From positions 1 to 12,448 of the forward strand of contig CAZXON010000014.1 in assembly GCA_964642385.1 (NCBI GenBank): a stretch of DNA of 12,448 nucleotides, written 5' to 3'. Below the pieces are notes generated by a model, which did no database searches, was not told the DNA's origin, and saw only the letters and a list, made by a program, of their open reading frames with translations. This DNA is from JBDHUW01 sp964642385. Lineage in GTDB: Bacteria > Patescibacteriota > Gracilibacteria > Absconditabacterales > Absconditicoccaceae. Positions 7,506-12,448 of the stretch are shown here, piece by piece (position 1 is the first letter of the stretch; each line of letters begins with the position of its first letter). The position numbers and the translations under genes were made by a program.

Positions 7506-7525
7506 ACTCTTATCAAAGAGTTTTT
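7506..7525 (+). terminator. Short terminator-like hairpin at the second 22-bp repeat
   Basis: ACTCTT-ATCA-AAGAGT (7506-7521) is followed by TTTT. It is weaker than the terminator at 5399 but has the same position relative to the repeat. The stretch 7455-7505 before it shows no gene. Confidence 0.45.
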
Positions 7526-7542
7526 AGATTATAGGAAAATTA
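7521..7542 (+). repeat. 22-bp repeat, copy 2 (upstream of metG)
   Basis: This copy is identical to 5426-5447. The T5 at its start is the tail of the hairpin at 7506. The interval from the repeat to the leader element is 39 bp here against 86 bp before the PLD-like gene, where AT heptamer arrays fill the difference. Confidence 0.7.
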
Positions 7543-7581
7543 CCATATAATTGTTTCTATAATCCCTACTATGCTCTTCAC

Positions 7582-7645
7582 TTCGTCTCTTTTCTCTTCT
7601 ACGCTACGCATAGGTAAAAGAGCATTGTTCAGAGTCATGTTTTAT
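7582..7645 (+). promoter_or_regulatory. Hairpin leader element, copy 2 (metG)
   Basis: The outer stem is CTCTTTT (7587-7593) with AAAAGAG (7616-7622). The inner hairpin is CTACGC-TAC-GCATAG (7599-7613, one C-A mismatch). GCATTGTT and CATGTTTTAT follow, aligning without gaps to 5567-5590 (18 of 24 bases equal). The inner stem sequence is unlike that of copy 1, yet it pairs at the same place with a 3-nt loop. It is not a T-box: no anticodon-antiterminator features or GGTGG-type motif are visible. A regulatory role is inferred. Confidence 0.5.
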
Positions 7646-7664
7646 TGGTTTGACAAGTTTTTGT

Positions 7665-9122
7665 ATGAGTGCAGAGAAAAATCCATTTTATATTACGACA
7701 ACGCTTCCATACGCAAATGCAAAGCCACATATTGGGCATGCATTAGAGTTCGTACAGGCTGATGTGATCGCTCGTTGGCATAGATTGTCTGGTGAGGATG
7801 TTTTGTTGAATGTTGGAACAGATGAAAATGGTCTAAAAATGCGACAAAAAGCACAAGAAGCAGGCATGAGCGTGCAAGATTTCATAGCTATGAATGTGCA
7901 AACATTTACAGATTTTTTTGAAAAATTTGATATACACTATGATTATTTTTATAGGACGTCGTTAGAAGATCACAAAGCTGTTGCACAAGAGATGCGAAAA
8001 AAATGTCAAGAGAGGGGAGATATATACAAAAAAAATTATACAGGATTGTATTGTGTTTGATGCGAGTCGTTTAAGACTCCAAAAGATCTCATAGATGGAA
8101 AATGCCCAGATCACGCAACCGAGCCAATTCTTTTTGACCAGGGGAATTATTTTTTCAAACTTTCTAATTATAGAGATGAACTTGTCGCATATTTTAGAGA
8201 CAATAAGGTGTTATTGCCTGAGAGTAAACTTCCAGAACTTTTAAATTTCCTCGAAAATCTGGAAGATATAAGTGTCTCTCGTACCGTAGAAAGTTTGCCT
8301 CGATGAGTCCCAGTACCAGGTGATGATACACAAGTGATGTATGTTTGGTTTGATGCGTTGAGCAATTATTTGGGTGCAATTTGATTTCCTGATGATATGG
8401 GAAAAGTAGAGAAATTTTGGCCAGGTGTTCAGATTTTTTGACCCGATAATTTGAGATTTCAAGGTGCAATTTGGCAATGAATGCTTGCAAGTGCGTGATT
8501 TCCATTGACGAAAACACTTCTTATGCATGGAATGGTCCTTGGAAACGATGGAAATAAAATGTCTAAAACACTTGGAAATGTTGTTGACCCAATCGAACAA
8601 CTAGAAAAATATGGTATAGATGCTATGAGATATTATTTGATCGCAGGGATTCCAACGTTTGGTGATGCGTCGTATAAAGAAGTAGACTTGATCAACCTCG
8701 TGAATAGCCATCTAGCAGATAGTTTTGGGAATTTGCTTTCTAGAGTGATCACGCTTGCAAACAAAAAAGAAGTCGCGCTGGTAGATGATGTTTCTGTGTG
8801 TTCTACAAGTATACACACTATGCTCCAGGAACAAGAAAAGATTATTACTGAATATTTTGATGCATATGATTTACACAGTGCCGCAGCGGCGATACATGAT
8901 ATTTGTATGTACACAAATAAATATATGAACGATGTAAAACCATGGGACAAAGAATCAGATCCAGATATTGCGAAACAATGTTTACAAGATTTGGGCGTTG
9001 TCATCCACACACTGATTCGTTTTTATAGTGTTATTATGCCAGGGCTTGCTACCAGAGCGCAAACTATGATAGATACTATGGAAAAAGGAGTGTTGTTTCA
9101 AAAGATAGAATCTTGAGAGTAA
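7665..9122 (+). CDS. metG: Methionyl-tRNA synthetase
   Basis: The frame encodes 485 aa with UGA=Gly and ends at TAA (9120-9122), two codons beyond a UGA that would stop it under the standard code. MetRS attaches Met to tRNA-Met in the cytosol. The class I signature PHIGHALE is at residues 21-28 (HIGH 22-25), and KMSKT at 298-302 is the KMSKS loop. One zinc knuckle is present, C130-x2-C133 and C147-x2-H150, where the residue between V and C133 is a UGA-encoded Gly. VMYVWFDALSNY and the DNLRFQGAIW stretch are family hallmarks. An alpha-helical anticodon-binding domain follows (about 330-480). Length matches short bacterial MetRS without the C-terminal tRNA-binding extension. ATG 7665 is chosen over TTG 7650 because MSAEKNPFYITT is the usual start. 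Confidence 0.97.
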
Positions 9123-9322
9123 AGTAATTGTATATACGTAGTTTTCGAAATTGAAAATTTACTATTTTCCTTCTTTTCATATAAATTTCTGTTGGTATCT
9201 TCAAGAAGATTTTTTCTAATCTTTTCTAAATAATTTGCGAGATCATATATTTTGGAATAAAGAAAATTCCTCGTGCCCTCGTGGTAAGAAAAAAACATCA
9301 CGCGGACAGTCGACGTAGACAC
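9098..9322 (-). other. Low-confidence minus-strand frame between metG and the surface protein
   Basis: A frame from GTG (9320-9322) reads MSTSTVRVMFFSYHEGT, then a Lys/Glu/Asn-rich helical-looking stretch (LANYLEKIRKNLLEDTNRN). With UGA=Gly it runs on into metG antisense sequence and stops only after a further 24 or so codons. The composition looks more protein-like than a random shadow in the part outside metG (9123-9322), but there is no ATG at the front, no Shine-Dalgarno site and no family I recognise. It may be a remnant of a gene, or nothing. The rest of 9123-9559 holds only the terminator at 9381 and the promoter at 9497. Confidence 0.15.
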
Positions 9323-9380
9323 ATTTTTTGGTAAAAAATTTTTTTAAGACGATGAGTAGTTTTCTTCTTCGACAAATAAA

Positions 9381-9405
9381 AAGGTCTCATGCAGAGACTT
9401 GTTTT
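9381..9405. terminator. Bidirectional terminator downstream of metG
   Basis: AGGTCTC (9382-9388) pairs with GAGACTT (9394-9400), one G-T pair, around ATGCA, with GTTTT on the + side. On the minus strand the same hairpin is followed by T5, which would be the stronger direction. Confidence 0.55.
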
Positions 9406-9496
9406 ATGTATTAAAAACACTTTTTGAATAGATACTTTATCTATACAATAAAAAAGAAAAAAGGCAATGAAAATCTCCTGAGAAAGTGCGTTTTTT

Positions 9497-9524
9497 TTGT
9501 GAAACTAATGATTTGCGGTATACT
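9497..9524 (+). promoter_or_regulatory. Likely promoter of the large secreted protein gene
   Basis: TTGTGA (9497-9502) and TATACT (9519-9524) are separated by 16 bp, which would give a leader of about 30 nt before the ATG at 9560. No Shine-Dalgarno sequence is visible. Confidence 0.5.
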
Positions 9525-9559
9525 AATAACGTGTTATTTATTCATGGATTTTGCCTGCT

Positions 9560-12448
9560 ATGTTTGCCGATCAGATTATCAATATCATCAAAGCAAAAAC
9601 GAAGAATCGATATGTAATTATAATTACAATTATTTTGATTTTTTCATTAAATAGCAATTTTTTGTTGCTTATACCAAGCACAGCTTTTGCTTTTTGGAGT
9701 GGCGAAGAAACTCCACAAGGAACAGGCCAAGAACAAGTTCTCACGACAGGCGAGAGTACTGATGAAACACTTGCTGGTACCGGATCATCAGATAGCATAA
9801 GTATCGTTTCAGGTGCCGATCTATTGTGAGACATATTATCAGGTAGTGTTTTTTCAGGTGACACAATAATTGGTTCAGGAGATGGACTATCATGATCTAT
9901 ATTCTCAGGTACAAATGATTCCTCAGGTGAGCAAACAACGACTTCAGATCTTTGAGTAAATACAGGAGATACTACAGGAAGTGGGACATGAACAGATGCT
10001 CTCACAGGCCAGACTATAGATGATGGATACTTTACGAGTTCATTTACAAAAGACACATATGATGATAAAATTATAGATCTCCAAAACATACTCACACGTC
10101 TTGGCTTATTTACTGGTGAAGTTAATGGTATCTATGATGAAATCACGATACAATCAGTCTATCAATACCAAATTTCATATGAGATTATTGATCCAAATCA
10201 AGATGACGTTGCTCTTAGATGATTTTTATGACCAAAGACGAGAGCTGCATTTAACCAAGAATATAAAATATATAGACAATCTCTTCTCGATGGATTGACC
10301 CAAATATTTCCATCTAGTAATGGGGGTGGTTCTGTAGCGAAGCCAGATCGTGCTTTGTATATAGAAAAGGTTAAAAACTATTTTTTCGCAAATAGATATA
10401 GTTTAAGAAATATCTTTGGTACAGGAGTCTTTGTGGGGAATAATGACATTGATTTTTCTCTTTTAAGTGGGAAAATAGATCTACCGCTCATTTTTGAATC
10501 TGCAAATACATTAGATGGTAATATAGCTGAAGTAACATTTACAGAAGGGACAGTACTTAAGACAGAAGATGGAGCCGTCTTTACATGAATACTCGCTTCT
10601 CCTGAGTTCTTAGATCCAAGCGTGGCTGATGAGCTAACTGGTCAAAATATACTATCTGTGCTCGATGTATGATGAAATGATGAAAAGATACTATTGGAAA
10701 ATGGCTCAGGAGAAGAGATATCATCAATTGTAAAGATCCCAGTTCCTGGCCAACTATCCTGAGCACTCCTTGATATCAATTATTCAAACGATGGTGAAAC
10801 ATGGACATATATGGCATCCCAAAAAGTTTTCTTAGAAAATGGAGAACCGTATGTGCAGTTTGAGACGAACCATTTTACATTATTTTCTGTTGGTTTACCT
10901 GTTGGTACATTCGTGATAAATAACGATGATGTCCGCGCTTACGATATTAATGTAACACTGAACTCCCACGTGTATGGTGCTACGCATATGAGATTTTCAA
11001 ATACACAAGCCGGTTTAACGTCTGCTTCATGGGTGACATATGCTACATGATACGCTTGGACATTGATTGATGCAGATGATGTACATACGGTCTATGCACA
11101 ATTTAGTGGAACAAATGGTATACAATCGGCTTTTGATTCTATAACAATAACTAGATTAACATCTAATCTCAAAACTATTATGGTTTGAGCGATGAGCTGA
11201 GACATAGCTATAGACGAATCAAATACGAATAATTTTTTAACCTACTGAGGAATTACCAATCCTATCGTTGATGGTGAACAAGTATATGATTTTGATTGAT
11301 TTACTCAGTATATGCAAACAGGAAATATATGAATCACCGCATATCCATTTACTTTCTCTGCGTGGGTTAAGCCACATACGATAGCAGGTACAGATGCTAT
11401 TGTGATGATAGGAAACTCTGCAGCAACGAATCTTTTTCGAGGTATAAGTTTGGTAAATGGTAAGGCAACTATCGTTGGTAGTAATACGACAGCGAGAACT
11501 TCTAGTGCTACGGCAACGTTGGTGCCCTGAACATGGTATCACGTCGTCGGTGTTTTTGCATCAGCAGCTAGTAGAGTGTTGTATGTGAACGGAGCGCAGG
11601 TTGCGACGAATACAACTTTTGTTACCTTTGCAAGTACCAATCAGCAAGTAAGAGTATGAAGATACGTGGGAACAGCGACACCAAACTATTTTGATGGGCA
11701 AATGGATGGTATTCGTATCTATAACAAAGCATTAACTGTTCCAGAGATTCAAACTATTTACAATGCTCGTCAACCAATCCAGTATTCAAAAGAAATCAAC
11801 GTCGGTGATTTTGTGATAAATAATGATGCGAAAAATACGTATAGCTCGGGTGTTGTCCTCTCAAATAATATCGAAGGGGCTACCCATATGAGATTTTCAA
11901 ATACAGAGGCTGGATTGTCCTCTGCTTCTTGGGTAACTTTCGCTACGTGATATAACTGGACTCTTAATGGTGCCACCTCAGGAAATAAATTTGTCTATGC
12001 TGAATTTAGTGGTAATGGGCGAAAAGGTGTGACGCAGGATAATATATTTTTGGAAGTTATCACTGATGCAACACTTAAAGTACTCCTTCCATGAGATTTT
12101 AGTTGAACTACAACTATTTTGGATAGATCGTTGTCAAACAATCATTTTACGGGATTTTGATGAATAGAGGTGCTTAAAGATGCTGGCTACACTGTGTTTT
12201 CTCTTGATGGCTCTACTCAATATATGGAAAGAGGAACTATCTGAATCACGGCATATCCGTTTACTTTTTCTGCATGGATTCAACCCCATACGATAGCTGG
12301 TACAGATACTATCATGATGATGGGGAACTCTGCTACCGCCACAACATATTGGGGTATAAGTTTGGTAGCAGGTAAGGCGACTATTGTCGCTTCTAATACG
12401 ACAGCGAGAACTTCTAGTGCTACGGCAACGTTGGTGCCCTGAACATGG
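9560..12448 (+). CDS. Large secreted peptidoglycan-binding, Ig-like/LamG repeat protein (3' end cut off)
   Basis: The frame stays open for 963 codons to the window edge with UGA=Gly. Residues 1-44 are a signal peptide (basic KAKTKNR, hydrophobic VIIITIILIFSL, cleavage after STAFA). A Ser/Gly/Thr/Asp-rich linker with many SG pairs follows to about 160. Residues about 168-235 match a PG_binding_1 domain (DLQNILTRLGLFTGEVNGIYD, then LGPKTRAAF). Residues about 320-448 are beta-rich and end ETNHFTLFSVGL. Then come tandem units of about 300 residues: an Ig-like module (GATHMRFSNTQAGL, ASWVTYATG) and a LamG/concanavalin A-like domain (FTFSAWVKPH, TWYHVVGVF, MDGIRIYNKALTVPEI). Unit 1 starts at residue 449, unit 2 at 749. 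It is exported, likely wall-bound, and fits an adhesin or glycan binder; the ligand is unknown. ATG 9560 is used because the signal peptide follows it; TTG 9551 is also in frame. Confidence 0.88.
10904..12448 (+). repeat. Tandem intragenic repeat, about 0.9 kb per unit
   Basis: Unit 1 covers 10904-11803 (300 codons); unit 2 starts at 11804 and is cut at 12448. The Ig-like halves begin with GTFVINND and GDFVINND. The LamG halves share ITAYPFTFSAW and HTIAGTD. At 11482-11536 and 12394-12448, 55 bases are identical (offset 912, so a 12-base indel has occurred since the duplication), while neighbouring stretches differ at many third codon positions. Several UGA glycine codons are kept in both copies. 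More units may lie beyond the window. Confidence 0.85.

Noticed and set aside
7543..7664. T-box or SAM riboswitch upstream of metG
   Set aside because: The hairpin present lacks T-box and SAM aptamer consensus features, and the same element sits before the unrelated PLD-like gene.
9571..10095. A 174-codon minus-strand frame opposite the start of the large secreted protein
   Set aside because: It mirrors the Ser/Gly-rich linker coding region. The + strand frame has a signal peptide and recognisable domains and continues far beyond, so this is an antisense shadow.

Overview
The window reads as AT-rich chromosomal DNA from a Candidate Phyla Radiation bacterium that translates UGA as glycine (NCBI translation table 25), i.e. 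an Absconditabacteria (SR1) or Gracilibacteria (BD1-5) type genome. Read with the standard code, almost every gene breaks into pieces. Read with UGA=Gly, six long, recognisable proteins appear, and the in-frame UGAs fall on glycines that are invariant in their families, such as the DTPGH motif of the EF4 GTPase. UAA and UAG remain the stops. I cannot separate SR1 from Gracilibacteria from this window alone.

Layout. A small + strand ORF (161-322) converges with a minus-strand compact M16 (insulinase-like) zinc peptidase (347-1258), with a hairpin terminator between them. Divergent from the peptidase is lepA/EF4 (1402-3471), followed 36 bp later by an MFS permease (3508-4713). A near-consensus sigma70 promoter then drives a histidine phosphatase / phosphoglycerate-mutase-like gene (4798-5367), which ends at a strong terminator. 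A non-coding stretch with 7-bp AT repeats leads to a membrane-anchored phospholipase D-like protein (5604-6716). Next comes a gene-poor stretch with a GC-richer, hairpin-dense block that looks like an unassigned structured RNA (about 6835-7036). After it lies a promoter-gene-terminator cassette whose reading frame is broken (7070-7422), and then methionyl-tRNA synthetase metG (7665-9122). After a 437-bp gap a large secreted multidomain protein runs off the right edge (9560->12448). It has a signal peptide, a Ser/Gly/Thr-rich linker, a peptidoglycan-binding domain and tandem Ig-like + LamG units.

How it fits together. lepA and metG are translation housekeeping. The permease and phosphatase are general metabolism. 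The PLD-like protein and the large PG-binding/LamG protein face the envelope or the outside, as expected for an episymbiotic CPR cell that takes up nutrients and attaches to hosts. I see no CRISPR array, tRNA, rRNA, transposase or defence cassette.

The most unusual non-coding signals are two. One is a composite leader found twice, before the PLD gene and before metG: a 22-bp exact repeat directly after a terminator hairpin, then a conserved outer stem whose inner hairpin differs in sequence but still pairs. The other is the structured block near 6.9-7.0 kb, bracketed by two similar TTGACA motifs.
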